64,000 nt of DNA from Roseovarius confluentis (GCF_002917925.1 NZ_PPFE01000003.1:124001-188000), one strand, 5' to 3'; positions 27,710-36,289 are shown, counted from the stretch's first letter. The notes: generated by a model not told the origin, from the letters alone. Made by a program: numbers and translations.

Positions 27710-28150
27710 ATGTACAAATCCATACTGGTGCCCTTTGACGGGTCGCCCAATTCAGAGTTGGCCGTCGACAAGGCCGTGGAGATGGCCGCGCTTTGCGGCG
27801 GGGCCGCGCTGACGATCCTGACAGTCTATCGCCACCATTCGATGCTGGAGGCATCGCTGTCCATGGTCCGGCCGGACGATCCGGGCAACATGGACGACGC
27901 CATGCGCACCCACGCCGAAGAGGTTGTCGGAACCGCCAAGGAACGCGCAAAGTCCGCGGGCAAGACCGACGTCCGCGCCTTCGTCAAGGCCGGTCCCACG
28001 TCGCGCAATATCGTGAAGTTCGTCGAGGAGCACGGCATCGACCTCGTCGTGATTGGCCGCCGCGGCATGGGATCAATGGAAGGCTATCTTCTGGGCAGCG
28101 TTTCGCAGAAGGTCACATACCTGTCCCCGGTTCCCGTGCTGATCGTCTGA
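27710..28150 (+). CDS. Universal stress protein (UspA/TeaD family)
   Basis: A 146-residue nucleotide-binding protein. MYKSILVPFDGSPNSELAV opens the Usp fold, and the ATP-binding motif GRRGMGSMEGYLLGSVSQKV (G-2x-G-9x-G-S type) is near the C-terminus. Gene 4 of the TRAP operon, with GGAGGAGAG before the ATG. In the ectoine TRAP system TeaABCD the UspA-type TeaD regulates the transporter; the same may hold here, by analogy only. Confidence 0.93.
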   Translation: MYKSILVPFDGSPNSELAVDKAVEMAALCGGAALTILTVYRHHSMLEASLSMVRPDDPGNMDDAMRTHAEEVVGTAKERAKSAGKTDVRAFVKAGPTSRNIVKFVEEHGIDLVVIGRRGMGSMEGYLLGSVSQKVTYLSPVPVLIV

Positions 28151-28428
28151 CCAGATCGGGTACGGTTTCGACGCTCACCTGCGGGCGCTGGCTGAGACTC
28201 GGCGCGCGGAGCCGGGTGGCATAGCCGGTCTTGAGTGATTTTGAGCAAAGGCCGCTCAAGCTAGCTAAAGGTTGCTGTCAGCGACGAAGGAAGCGATCGC
28301 ACAAGAATTTCGGCACCTTACGAATTTAAGAAGCCGCAGGAGCGACAACGCAAGGGTGGATGTTCAGGTGGATAGAATTAGGCAGCCTGCAAACAGAAAC
28401 TGATCTTCAGTCGTTTGCATAAGTTTCG

Positions 28429-28504
28429 TGGTGCCGCTGAAGGGACTCGAACCCCCGACCCCATCATTACGAATGACGTGCTCTACCAGCTGAGCTACAG
28501 CGGC
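28429..28504 (-). tRNA. tRNA-Thr (anticodon CGU)
   Basis: A 76-nt cloverleaf on the reverse strand including an encoded CCA. Acceptor GCCGCTG pairs with CAGCGGC. D-arm is AGCTCAGCTGGTAGAGCA. Anticodon stem CGTCA/TGATG with loop TTCGTAA gives anticodon CGU, reading ACG. T-arm is GGGGGTTCGAGTCCC(T). A TATAGC element just upstream on the reverse strand is a possible -10. The gene lies between uspA and hemY. Confidence 0.97.
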
Positions 28505-28549
28505 CCCGTGGAGCGCGGCTATAGCACTCCAATTCGTATCCGAAAAGAG

Positions 28550-30043
28550 CTATTTTTCGGTCTTTTCGGGACCGGTGTCCTCGACGATCTCCGCGTCGGC
28601 GACCTCGGCGTCGGTGATCTTGTCGCTGTCATCTGACTCGTCCGGGGTATCCGCACCATGATCCTCGATGGAGCCGATGATCAGGGGCAGCATCTCGATC
28701 CCTGTCGAAGAGGATACCGACGACGCCGGAGGCGCGCGCCAGCTCAGGGTGTCGAACGCGTCGCAATTGTCGCAGGACGGGGCCCATTGCGCGTGAATGT
28801 GCTGGCAGTTCTCGCAAACCCATTGCGGTCCGCGGGGTGCCGAAAGCGCACGGGCGAGCCAGCCCTTGACCACGCTGTCGGACGCGCCTTCGCCGCGCTC
28901 GATGGCGGCCATGATGGTCAGCGCGCGGGCGTCGGGATCTACCTCTGCCAGATCTCCCAGCGCACGGCGGGCTGCCGGGAAATCCTCGGCGGCAAGATGC
29001 AGTTCGGCGTCGATCAGGCGGGTTTCGCGGTGATCGGGATGGATCTTGAGAAGCTTGGCGAAGCGCTTGATGCGGGCCTGCGGCGTCTCTTCGGGTTCGA
29101 TCTCGGCGAAGGCGGCCGCGAGGTCGGGATGGGGTTGGGCATCCCATGCCTTTTTGATCACGCGGGTGGCGTTGCGCTTGTTGCCCTGCTCGATGTAGCC
29201 GCGCGCTGTCAGGACGGCGGCGGGCACGAGGTCGGGCGAGAGGCGGTTCGCTTCGATCGCGGATTCGCGCGCTTCGATGCTTTTGCCTTCCTCCAGAACA
29301 TCGCGCGCCTCGGACAGGGCCAGAACGGCGTCGCGGCGGCGGTGGACGGCACGCGGCAGGTTGCCGGATTTCAGCTTGGCGCTCAGCGTTTCGCGTGCGC
29401 CTTTCCAGTCGCCGGTCTGAGCCTGAAGTTTCAGCAGCGTGTCCTGCACCTCTTCGTGCTTGGGTTTCAGCGCGAAGGCGGTCTTTGCCAGCTTCAAGGC
29501 TGTCTCGGTTTCGCCGTTCGCCAGTTTCTGGCGCATGATGCCGCGCACGCCGACGAAGCGGGTCTTCTCGTTGGTCAGCAGCCGCTTGTAAGTCTCCTCG
29601 GCCTTGCGACGATTGCCGGAGATCTCGGCCGCCTGCGCGGTGATCAGGTTGGTCAGCGCGGGCTTGTTGAGATACCGTTCGGCCTTGCCGGCCTTGGCCA
29701 TTGCAAGCTCTCCTTCGCCCGATGCGAGAGCCATCAGGCCCTCGGACAGCGCCTGATACCCCTTTTCCTGACGATTGCGCTGGAAATAGCGTGACAGCGC
29801 GGTGTCGTCGCCGTTGATAAAGTGCAGTACGGCCACGAGCAAAGACACGAGCTTGAGCAAGAGCCAGACCGCGACGACCAGGAGGACCAGTACGATGACA
29901 GCCATAAGCGGGGTCAAGTTGAATTCCTGCCCGGCCATGACGATGCGCACCCCGCCGTCAAGTTCCAGCAGGTAGATCGCCCCCCAACTGGCCGCGGCGA
30001 CGAGGCCGATGAAGAGGATAATCTTGATTACGGACCACAGCAT
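28550..30043 (-). CDS. hemY: HemY-like TPR membrane protein with C-terminal zinc ribbon
   Basis: A 497-residue inner-membrane protein of the HemY_N family linked to tetrapyrrole synthesis; the exact role is not established and it is not protoporphyrinogen oxidase. Two N-terminal hydrophobic helices (about residues 5-28 and 45-70), then tetratricopeptide-like helices (LITAQAAEISGNRRKAEETYKRLL and others) to about residue 400. A CxxC...CxxC zinc-ribbon follows (WVCENCQHIHAQWAPSCDNC), then an acidic tail. The ribbon resembles that of LapB/YciM. The mic60-like gene is 19 nt upstream and hemD beyond it, forming one operon. Confidence 0.85.
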   Translation of the reverse strand: MLWSVIKIILFIGLVAAASWGAIYLLELDGGVRIVMAGQEFNLTPLMAVIVLVLLVVAVWLLLKLVSLLVAVLHFINGDDTALSRYFQRNRQEKGYQALSEGLMALASGEGELAMAKAGKAERYLNKPALTNLITAQAAEISGNRRKAEETYKRLLTNEKTRFVGVRGIMRQKLANGETETALKLAKTAFALKPKHEEVQDTLLKLQAQTGDWKGARETLSAKLKSGNLPRAVHRRRDAVLALSEARDVLEEGKSIEARESAIEANRLSPDLVPAAVLTARGYIEQGNKRNATRVIKKAWDAQPHPDLAAAFAEIEPEETPQARIKRFAKLLKIHPDHRETRLIDAELHLAAEDFPAARRALGDLAEVDPDARALTIMAAIERGEGASDSVVKGWLARALSAPRGPQWVCENCQHIHAQWAPSCDNCDAFDTLSWRAPPASSVSSSTGIEMLPLIIGSIEDHGADTPDESDDSDKITDAEVADAEIVEDTGPEKTEK

Positions 30044-30062
30044 TCTCTGAGTTCCCCCGGCG

Positions 30063-31394
30063 TTAATTCAATGTCTCGCTCAGCGACTGGGCCGCGCCCA
30101 CCGCCTCGCGCCGTTGTGCCGCTTGACCGGCCCAATCGGAGAGTTCGGCGCGGCCCTCTTCGGGGAGCGCCTCGATTTCCGCCAGAGCGTCCTGAAGCCG
30201 ACCATCGCGGATCGCCGCTTCGGCGCGGGACAACACTGCGTCCGGATCGCTGCCTTCGCGCGGCTCGAGCGACCGTGCCCCAAATTGACTGCGCAGGAAA
30301 CCTGTCAGCCCGGTGCCTTCGCCGGTGGCGTCGCGAGACGTGTCGAGCGCGGCGCGGGCAGCCTCGGGAAAGCTTTCCTGCAAGCTGGAGAGTGTCGGCA
30401 CACCGGCGTCGGCGGAGGACACCAGGACTTCGGGCACGTCGACGCCGGTATCCTGAAGTTCGGCCACGGAACCGGCGAAGCCTGCGCCGTTGTCCAGAGC
30501 GGCCAGGATACGGCTGATCGCGGCCCGTTGCATTGCGGCGACCGCTGCTTCGTCGGCTGCGGTTTCGGTGTTCATCGCCTCGTCGATGAGGGCCTGCAGG
30601 TCTTCGCGCTGCGCGGCAAGTTCCTCGCGGGCGGCGTTCAGTTCGTCCTCGTAGGCGGCGATGGTTGCGGCGTCGGCACTTTCGGTGACCGGGCGCTGTT
30701 CGACGTCGCGCAGCCGCGCATCGATCGCTTCCAGGGTGTCCTCGGCCTCGGTGACGCGTTCTGACAGGGTGCCAAGCGCCTCGATCTGCGCCTCGAGCGC
30801 GGAGTCGTCGGTGTTGGCGATGCCGCCGACCTTTTCAGTGAGCGCGTCGATTGTATCGGCCTGTTCGTCGAGACGGCGCGCGGCTTCGCTGACTTCACCG
30901 ACGAGCGCTTCGTCACGTGGGGGTGGATTTTGCGTCAGGCCGAAGTAGGCTGCGGCGAAACCGATTGCGCCTGCGACGATGCCACCCAGAATAAGCGCGC
31001 CTGCGCCGGGACCTTTCGCCGGTTGCGGCGTTGTCGCGGGGACAGAGGCGGACATCGGCGCGTTGGGCGCGGAGTCGCTCGTTGTATTTTCGTCGGGCTG
31101 CGCGTCCTGCGGCTCGTCCGCTGCCGCGTCGGCAGACGTTTCGGTTTGCGAATGTTCTGCCGCGTCGTCAGGGGTATCAGGCGCATCGTCAGGAAACGCT
31201 GGCGTGTCGTCGGAAGACTCTTCGTCCGCCTTCGTGTCGTCAGGCGTCTCGCCGGGCGTGACGGTCCCGCTATCGTCCTGCGGCGCGTCCTCGGAGCTCT
31301 CGGTGGCTTTGCCCGCCTCGTCGGCGGTTTCGTCCGTCTGCGATACATTCTTGTTTAGCGAGATATTCGCCTTGGACGGTGGTTTCTTTGCCAC
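30063..31394 (-). CDS. Mitofilin/Mic60-like inner-membrane protein
   Basis: A 443-residue protein. The N-terminal 125 residues are an acidic, Thr/Asp/Pro-rich disordered region. A single membrane segment (GAGALILGGIVAGAIGFAAAYFG, about 130-152) is followed by a long coiled coil (about 160-280) and a compact C-terminal mitofilin-like domain (LQESFPEAARAALDTSR, ARSLEPREGSDPDAVLSRAE). Start is GTG 31394 with AGAGG 7 nt upstream. In Rhodobacter sphaeroides the homologous gene between hemD and hemY is the bacterial Mic60, which bends inner membranes; the same order is seen here. Confidence 0.88.
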   Translation of the reverse strand: MAKKPPSKANISLNKNVSQTDETADEAGKATESSEDAPQDDSGTVTPGETPDDTKADEESSDDTPAFPDDAPDTPDDAAEHSQTETSADAAADEPQDAQPDENTTSDSAPNAPMSASVPATTPQPAKGPGAGALILGGIVAGAIGFAAAYFGLTQNPPPRDEALVGEVSEAARRLDEQADTIDALTEKVGGIANTDDSALEAQIEALGTLSERVTEAEDTLEAIDARLRDVEQRPVTESADAATIAAYEDELNAAREELAAQREDLQALIDEAMNTETAADEAAVAAMQRAAISRILAALDNGAGFAGSVAELQDTGVDVPEVLVSSADAGVPTLSSLQESFPEAARAALDTSRDATGEGTGLTGFLRSQFGARSLEPREGSDPDAVLSRAEAAIRDGRLQDALAEIEALPEEGRAELSDWAGQAAQRREAVGAAQSLSETLN

Positions 31395-31441
31395 TTGAAA
31401 ACCTCTTTCGAATCTTGCCACTAGTGCCTGGCGTGCCAAGC

Positions 31442-32173
31442 TTACTGTGGCCTGTCTCTGCCCTCAAGCCGGTTGGCATGGGACCATAGTCTTGCAACGC
31501 ACGCGAGCATTGCCGGCCCGTCGGGCGTTTCCGCGACCTCTATCCTATGCGCCTTGGCCGAAGGGATAACCTCCGCCACGGCGTTGCTGATCGCCGCGAT
31601 TTGCAAGTTAGTGCCATTTGGCAGCGCATCTAGCAAAAGCTGCGCGCTGCGCGGTGAAAAAACCGGAACGACAATGGTGTGCGCCTGGAGGACACGGGCA
31701 ATGACGTCGTCCGGCAAGGGGAGAGGAACCTGTTCGTAGATGATGGCATCATGCGTCTCTGTTCCCGCGGAATTCAGGCAACCTGCGATATCAAAGGCCA
31801 CGTGATCGCCCCGAAGATGAAGGCAGGGCGTTGCTGGCGCATCGTTCCGGATGCGTATGGCCAACTCTCGGCCGGTGCCCGGGCCGACAATGGGGGACAA
31901 GCCGCATGCGCTGGCTTTTTCGCCCGTCGCCTTGCCCACAGCGTAGCAGGTAAAGTCACGGCACGTTGTGGCCTGAGCGAAAGCGTCAACCGCGTGGGAG
32001 GAGGTAAAAATCAGCGTGCGGTAGACCGACAGCGCGGGCAGGTCCGGCAATTGCCGAATTTCCATAAGGGGCGCGAGAAGGATTTCGGCTTGGGGTCCCA
32101 GCTCCGCTGCCAGACGGGCGGCAAAGCTATTGGCCGCCTCGATGGGTCTGGTGATCAGGATCAGCGGCGGCAT
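31442..32173 (-). CDS. hemD: Uroporphyrinogen-III synthase
   Basis: Cyclises hydroxymethylbilane to uroporphyrinogen III in haem, bacteriochlorophyll and cobalamin synthesis. 243 residues in the typical two-domain layout. ILITRPIEAANSFAARL at the N-terminus, LIFTSSHAVDAFA, and VVPVFSPRSAQLLL near residue 170 are family features despite low overall conservation. First gene of the hemD-mic60-hemY operon, divergent from tsaD with 71 nt between. hemC is not in the window. Confidence 0.9.
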   Translation of the reverse strand: MPPLILITRPIEAANSFAARLAAELGPQAEILLAPLMEIRQLPDLPALSVYRTLIFTSSHAVDAFAQATTCRDFTCYAVGKATGEKASACGLSPIVGPGTGRELAIRIRNDAPATPCLHLRGDHVAFDIAGCLNSAGTETHDAIIYEQVPLPLPDDVIARVLQAHTIVVPVFSPRSAQLLLDALPNGTNLQIAAISNAVAEVIPSAKAHRIEVAETPDGPAMLACVARLWSHANRLEGRDRPQ

Positions 32174-32244
32174 GAACGCTCCGGAGTTGTCTGAGTGTCT
32201 CCGCGGTGTTACCTGCGACGAGGGCTTGGCGCAACGGGCGTGAC

Positions 32245-33339
32245 ATGACGGACAATCTGGTGATCCTTGGATTGGAAAGCAGCTGCGATGATACGGCTGC
32301 GGCAGTGGTATCCCTGTCGGGGGACAGCGCCGAGATCCTGTCTTCGGTCGTACTGGGGCAGGATGCGCTGCACGATGCGTTTGGCGGCATCGTGCCGGAA
32401 ATTGCGGCCCGCGCCCATGCCGAGAAACTGGATATCTCGGTGAAACAGGCTCTGTCGCAGGCGGGAGTTGGGCTTGGCGATGTCACCTTGGTGGCGGCGA
32501 CCGCAGGGCCGGGGCTGATCGGCGGTGTGCTGTGCGGGGTGACGACAGGCAAGGCCATCGCCGCCGCGCGCGGCATTCCTTTGGTCGGAGTGAACCACCT
32601 TGCGGGACACGCGCTGACGCCGCGGCTGACCGATGGTCTGGCCTATCCTTACGTGATGCTGCTGGTTTCTGGCGGGCATTGTCAGTTCCTTGTGGTCGAG
32701 GGCTGTGACCAGTTCACGCGTCTGGGCGGCACGATTGACGATGCACCGGGCGAGGCGTTCGACAAATCGGCCCGGCTGCTTGGCCTGGGCCAGCCGGGAG
32801 GGCCGGCGATCGAGTGCGCTGCGCGCGACGGTGACCCGGGGCGTTTTCGATTTCCTCGCCCGCTTCTGGACAGGCCGGGATGCGATATGTCTTTTTCCGG
32901 TCTCAAGACCGCGCTGTTGCGGGCCAGGGGCACGGTGATCGCAGAAAAGGGTGGCCTGACGCGGCAGGATCGGGCCGATCTCTGTGCAGGGTTCCAAAGG
33001 GCGGTCGCAGATGTGCTGCAGGAAAAGACGCGACGTGCCCTCACCGAGGCGCGCAGGCAACTGGCCGAACCACCCGCACTGGCCGTGGCGGGCGGCGTTG
33101 CGGCGAACACCGAAATAAGGACTGGACTAGAGACTGTTTCAGGCGAATTCGGCGTGCGGTTCGTGGCGCCGCCCCTGGCGCTTTGCACTGACAATGCCGC
33201 GATGATCGCTTACGCTGGTGGGGAACTCTTTCGTGCGGGGCGCATTGACGACATGACGTTGGCCGCGCGTCCGCGCTGGCCGTTGGACAAGCGCAGTCCG
33301 GCCTTGCTGGGCGGTGGAAAGAAAGGGGCAAAGGCATGA
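32245..33339 (+). CDS. tsaD: tRNA N6-adenosine threonylcarbamoyltransferase TsaD
   Basis: Transfers threonylcarbamoyl to A37 of ANN-decoding tRNAs with TsaB/TsaE. 364 residues. ASKHA fold with [15 protein letters not shown], the metal-binding [21 protein letters not shown] and GVAANTEIR. Start at ATG 32245 (MTDNLVI) by homology; the frame is open upstream. gpsA overlaps its stop by 4 nt (ATGA). This is the Gcp/YgjD protein, once thought to be a glycoprotease. Confidence 0.97.
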   Translation: MTDNLVILGLESSCDDTAAAVVSLSGDSAEILSSVVLGQDALHDAFGGIVPEIAARAHAEKLDISVKQALSQAGVGLGDVTLVAATAGPGLIGGVLCGVTTGKAIAAARGIPLVGVNHLAGHALTPRLTDGLAYPYVMLLVSGGHCQFLVVEGCDQFTRLGGTIDDAPGEAFDKSARLLGLGQPGGPAIECAARDGDPGRFRFPRPLLDRPGCDMSFSGLKTALLRARGTVIAEKGGLTRQDRADLCAGFQRAVADVLQEKTRRALTEARRQLAEPPALAVAGGVAANTEIRTGLETVSGEFGVRFVAPPLALCTDNAAMIAYAGGELFRAGRIDDMTLAARPRWPLDKRSPALLGGGKKGAKA

Positions 33340-34295
33340 TCTTGGTGATCGGCGCCGGTGCATTCGGCACGGCCCTTGCAGTATCGCTGGCGCGCAATGG
33401 TCCGGTGGCACTTTGGGCGCGGGACGAAGAGCACGTGCGGGAGATGAACGCGACCCGGGAGAATGCGCGGCGATTGCCGGGGGTCGCTTTGCCGGAGAAT
33501 GTAAGCGTTTCAGCAGAGTTAGAGACTGTTTCAGAGGCGGAAATCGTTCTCTTGTCGGTCCCGACACAGAAACTTCGCACGTTTCTGGAAACGCACGGTC
33601 GGTCGCTGGCGGGAAAGCCCTTGGTCGCCTGTTGCAAGGGGATGGAGCGCGGCACCGGGCTGAGACCGACACAGATCATCGCGGAGCACGTCCCCGACGC
33701 CGTCCCGGCCATGCTGACAGGTCCGTCCTTTGCCCATGACATTGCGCGGGGTCTGCCGACGGCGCTGACCTTGGCCTGTGCCGATGAACGCGTAGGCGAG
33801 AGCCTGCAACAGCGGCTGACGACGCCCAATATCAGGCTCTATCGCACTATGGATGTAACAGGTGCAGAGCTGGGCGGCGCGCTAAAGAACGTGATTGCGA
33901 TTGCGTGCGGCGTGGCGATTGGCGCCGGGTTGGGCGAAAGTGCACGTGCGGCGCTGATGACTCGTGGTTTTGCCGAACTGGTCAAGGTGGCGGAAATGCA
34001 CGGCGCCAGGGCAGAGACGCTGGCAGGGCTTTCGGGATTTGGTGACCTGGTGCTGACCTGCACCTCCGAGCAATCGCGCAACTACCGCTACGGCCAGAGC
34101 CTGGGACGCGGAGAGACATTCGATACGGGCGTGACAGTCGAAGGGGCCGCGACGGCGCAGGCGCTGGAAAAGATGGCGCGGGAGGCGGGGCTGGACCTGC
34201 CGATCACGCGCGTGGTGACCGGATTGGTGCGCGGTGAATTGAACGTTCGCGACTCGATGGATATGCTGCTTCAAAGGCCATTGAAGGAAGAATGA
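33336..34295 (+). CDS. gpsA: Glycerol-3-phosphate dehydrogenase [NAD(P)+]
   Basis: Reduces dihydroxyacetone phosphate to sn-glycerol-3-phosphate for phospholipid synthesis. 319 residues. N-terminal NAD motif [19 protein letters not shown]; middle [20 protein letters not shown]; active-site [20 protein letters not shown] with the catalytic Lys; C-terminal [21 protein letters not shown]. Overlaps tsaD by 4 nt at the start and the YciI-like gene by 4 nt at the end, so translation is coupled along the operon. Confidence 0.97.
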   Translation: MILVIGAGAFGTALAVSLARNGPVALWARDEEHVREMNATRENARRLPGVALPENVSVSAELETVSEAEIVLLSVPTQKLRTFLETHGRSLAGKPLVACCKGMERGTGLRPTQIIAEHVPDAVPAMLTGPSFAHDIARGLPTALTLACADERVGESLQQRLTTPNIRLYRTMDVTGAELGGALKNVIAIACGVAIGAGLGESARAALMTRGFAELVKVAEMHGARAETLAGLSGFGDLVLTCTSEQSRNYRYGQSLGRGETFDTGVTVEGAATAQALEKMAREAGLDLPITRVVTGLVRGELNVRDSMDMLLQRPLKEE

Positions 34296-34564
34296 TGCTG
34301 ATCGCTTTGATTGCCCGGGACAAGCCCGGCGCCTTGCAAACCCGTCTCGACAACCGTGACGCGCACGTGGCCTACCTGAAGGAGACGGGCGTCGTGAGCC
34401 AGGCGGGTCCTCTGCTGGATGCGGATGGTGACATGATCGGCTCGCTGGTGGTGCTGGAGGTCGAGGATATGGCGCAAGCCGAGGCCTGGGCCGCAAAGGA
34501 CCCGTACAAGGCGGCGGATCTGTTCGAAAGTGTCGAGCTGATCCCCTGGAACAAGGTAATCTGA
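34292..34564 (+). CDS. YciI-like protein
   Basis: A 90-residue ferredoxin-like small protein. [18 protein letters not shown] and GSLVVLEVEDMAQAEAWAAK, with DPYKAADLFESVELIPW, match the YCII family. It may be a small enzyme or binding protein of unknown substrate. Starts with ATG ATG, the first overlapping the gpsA stop (ATGA). The EVE gene is 3 nt downstream. Confidence 0.9.
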   Translation: MMLIALIARDKPGALQTRLDNRDAHVAYLKETGVVSQAGPLLDADGDMIGSLVVLEVEDMAQAEAWAAKDPYKAADLFESVELIPWNKVI

Positions 34565-34567
34565 CCG

Positions 34568-34987
34568 ATGCGGTATTGGCTGTTCAAGTCCGAGCCGTCG
34601 ACATGGAGCTGGGATCAGCAGGTCGCGCGGGCGGAGGCCGGCGAGGAATGGGACGGCGTGCGGAACTACCAGGCGCGGAACTTCATGCGCGAGATGGCGG
34701 TGGGCGATCGGGGCTTTTTCTACCATAGCCAGACGGAAAAGGCGGTGGTCGGTACCGTCGAGGTGATTGCCGAGGCGCATCCCGACAGCACGACCGACGA
34801 CGATCGCTGGGACTGCGTGGATATCAAGGCGGTGGAAACAGCGAAAACGCCGGTGACGCTCGATATGATCAAGCAGGATCCCCGCCTTTCGGAGATGGTG
34901 CTGGTGCGCAACTCACGTCTGTCGGTGCAGCCTGTAACCGCTGAAGAATGGAAGATTGTCTGTGAAATTGCGGGTCTGACGGCGTAG
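34568..34987 (+). CDS. EVE domain-containing protein
   Basis: 139 residues, the usual size of single-domain EVE proteins. MRYWLFKSEPSTWSWDQQ opens the fold, and GVRNYQARNFMREMAVGDRGFFYHSQ is diagnostic. The family has a PUA/YTH-like fold and may bind modified bases in DNA or RNA. It is the last gene of tsaD-gpsA-yciI-EVE; being next to tsaD, a tRNA modifier, may be relevant but is not evidence of function. Confidence 0.93.
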   Translation: MRYWLFKSEPSTWSWDQQVARAEAGEEWDGVRNYQARNFMREMAVGDRGFFYHSQTEKAVVGTVEVIAEAHPDSTTDDDRWDCVDIKAVETAKTPVTLDMIKQDPRLSEMVLVRNSRLSVQPVTAEEWKIVCEIAGLTA

Positions 34988-35310
34988 CCGCTTCAGCATT
35001 TCGGCGGCGATAATCCCGTGAGTTCGTACGGAGGGTATCGCGCGTATCGGCCGATACCCTCCGTTGCCCCACGTGCTCCCTACGCACCACACGTGTCTCT
35101 GGAAATGGTTTCGGCCATACTGGCGCGATCATGAGTTGGATATCACTTTCTCGCCCGATTCACAAAAACCGAATGCCCGGCATTTCACTAAAATGCAGTG
35201 GTTGCCCCGCGGCGATGCGCGACCCGATAAAGCGGACAAATTGATCTGTTAACAGCCGAGTAAGACCTGGTCTGCTAACGATCGTTTCGGGTGAGTGAAT
35301 AGGTGGTGAG
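34988..35310. other. Intergenic region before the motB remnant
   Basis: About 320 nt without a supportable gene. It contains a perfect 13-bp inverted repeat ACGGAGGGTATCG / CGATACCCTCCGT (35028-35040 and 35052-35064, 11-nt loop), which may end the tsaD operon, though no T-run follows. Near the right end, GTTAAC then TAAG (35248-35264) resembles a CtrA site. Confidence 0.5.
35028..35064 (+). repeat. 13-bp perfect inverted repeat downstream of EVE gene
   Basis: Arms ACGGAGGGTATCG (35028-35040) and CGATACCCTCCGT (35052-35064) are exact complements around an 11-nt loop. It is 41 nt after the EVE stop. A terminator lacking a U-tract or a stabilising hairpin is most likely. Confidence 0.7.
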
Positions 35311-35418
35311 ATGAGTGCGTCTGGTGACAATGCCGCGCCAGTCATCATCAAACGGAAAAAGGTCACGGGCGGTGACGGGCATCATGGCGGTGCCTGGAAG
35401 GTCGCGATAATAGCATAG
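35311..35418 (+). pseudogene. motB: Truncated motB (N-terminal 33 codons only)
   Basis: A short frame that begins with GGTGAG before ATG and encodes 35 residues: MSASGDNAAPVIIKRKK, then VTGGDGHHGGAWKVA, then IIA and stop. The part PVIIKRKK...GGHHGGAWKVA is the start of flagellar motor protein MotB, where YADFVTAMMAFFLLMWL should follow. Here the reading breaks immediately after KVA, so the membrane helix and the OmpA-like domain are absent and are not found in the next 200 nt in any frame. It is a gene fragment beside flagellar genes, likely left at a rearrangement boundary. Confidence 0.8.
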
Positions 35419-35637
35419 TCCTTTTGCTGCGACGCTTTTGCGCCGATACATGTCCACCGCCCCGGGGCGGTGGTTTCGAAAGTCGTTCTGACGTTTGCGA
35501 TGCACGTTGTCGGCATCGCGCCATCCACCTTGGGATGCAGGCCGAGAAATGCCTTGAAAGTACTAAGAGAGTCCTAAAACGGCTGTGGGTCTGTGACTGG
35601 CATTTGAGACAAATTCTCTTGAAAAAAGTCCCGGGAA
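35419..35637. other. Sequence between motB remnant and flgN-like gene, with a 20-bp palindrome
   Basis: No recognisable gene. A perfect, loopless 20-bp palindrome CCACCGCCCC/GGGGCGGTGG lies at 35454-35473, 35 nt after the motB remnant. Base composition is more AT-rich near 35570-35640. The stretch does not match MotB or another flagellar protein in any frame that I can read. Confidence 0.5.
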
Positions 35638-35997
35638 TTATGCTCGCTTTTCCAACTGCCGCGTGACCTGGGCGTCGATCGTCTTCTTCTGTCCGTCCTC
35701 GCCGTAGGTCTCCAGCGAACGGCGCACCTTTCTCACGGCGGCAAGCCGTGCGGAGGCCCGTCTTATTCCCTGCAGCGCGCCATCGAGCAGCACCTGGTTC
35801 CGGGCAAGTTTGTCCTGAACTTCCGATATCGCGGCGGCATCTGCCGCGTCGAGTTCGCTCAGCGCGTCGATCAGGCTCTCTTTGCGCGCCAGCAGTCGTG
35901 ACATGTCGTCGAGGTTGCCGCCGAGGACGGCCTCGCGCTCGGCCTCCAGCAGATTGTCCAGTTCGTCGACCAGGTCTTGTGCGGAATGTTTAGTCAT
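35638..35997 (-). CDS. FlgN-like flagellar export chaperone
   Basis: A 119-residue all-helical protein: MTKHSAQDLVDELDNLLEA, then DDMSRLLARKESLIDALSEL and LLDGALQGIRRASARLAAV. The heptad-rich pattern, size and position next to a FlgJ-like gene match FlgN, which carries the hook-filament junction proteins FlgK and FlgL to the export gate. FlgK and FlgL genes are not in the window. The start overlaps the flgJ-like stop by 8 nt. Assignment is by pattern and context. Confidence 0.7.
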   Translation of the reverse strand: MTKHSAQDLVDELDNLLEAEREAVLGGNLDDMSRLLARKESLIDALSELDAADAAAISEVQDKLARNQVLLDGALQGIRRASARLAAVRKVRRSLETYGEDGQKKTIDAQVTRQLEKRA

Positions 35998-36289
35998 TGC
36001 TTGTCTCCAGCATCGCGTTCAGGAAATGTTCGGAAAGGCCGATGCCCCCGGCCTCCGCGATCTTATCCGCGACCGCCTGACGGTGGAACGAGGCGAACTG
36101 ATCTTCGCCGGTCCCGCCGGAAAACGAGTTCACCTGTTCGCCGAAACCGGCGGCCTTCAGCATCTCGGCGAGAAACGTCGCTTCCAATTTCTGTGCCGCC
36201 TGCTGCGCAGCGTGCAGTGACGTGCGTGCAACAGGGGGCGGCAAAGGGCTCACGCCCAGCTTGGGTTTCATCGGTAAATGATCGGTCAC
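35990..36289 (-). CDS. flgJ: Rod-binding protein, FlgJ N-terminal-like
   Basis: A 99-residue protein corresponding to the FlgJ N-terminal rod-cap domain without the muramidase domain, as in many alphaproteobacteria. Key blocks: AAQKLEATFLAEMLKAAGF, then GGTGEDQFASFHRQAVADKI and GGIGLSEHFLNAML. It helps assemble the flagellar rod through peptidoglycan. It overlaps the flgN-like gene by 8 nt and is divergent from fliK. Confidence 0.87.
   Translation of the reverse strand: MTDHLPMKPKLGVSPLPPPVARTSLHAAQQAAQKLEATFLAEMLKAAGFGEQVNSFSGGTGEDQFASFHRQAVADKIAEAGGIGLSEHFLNAMLETSND

Noticed and set aside
25867..27771. 634-codon reverse-strand open frame opposite dctQ/dctM
   Set aside because: Composition is Asp/His/Arg-rich in a way typical of antisense to a membrane protein gene; no motif is seen and the forward genes are certain.
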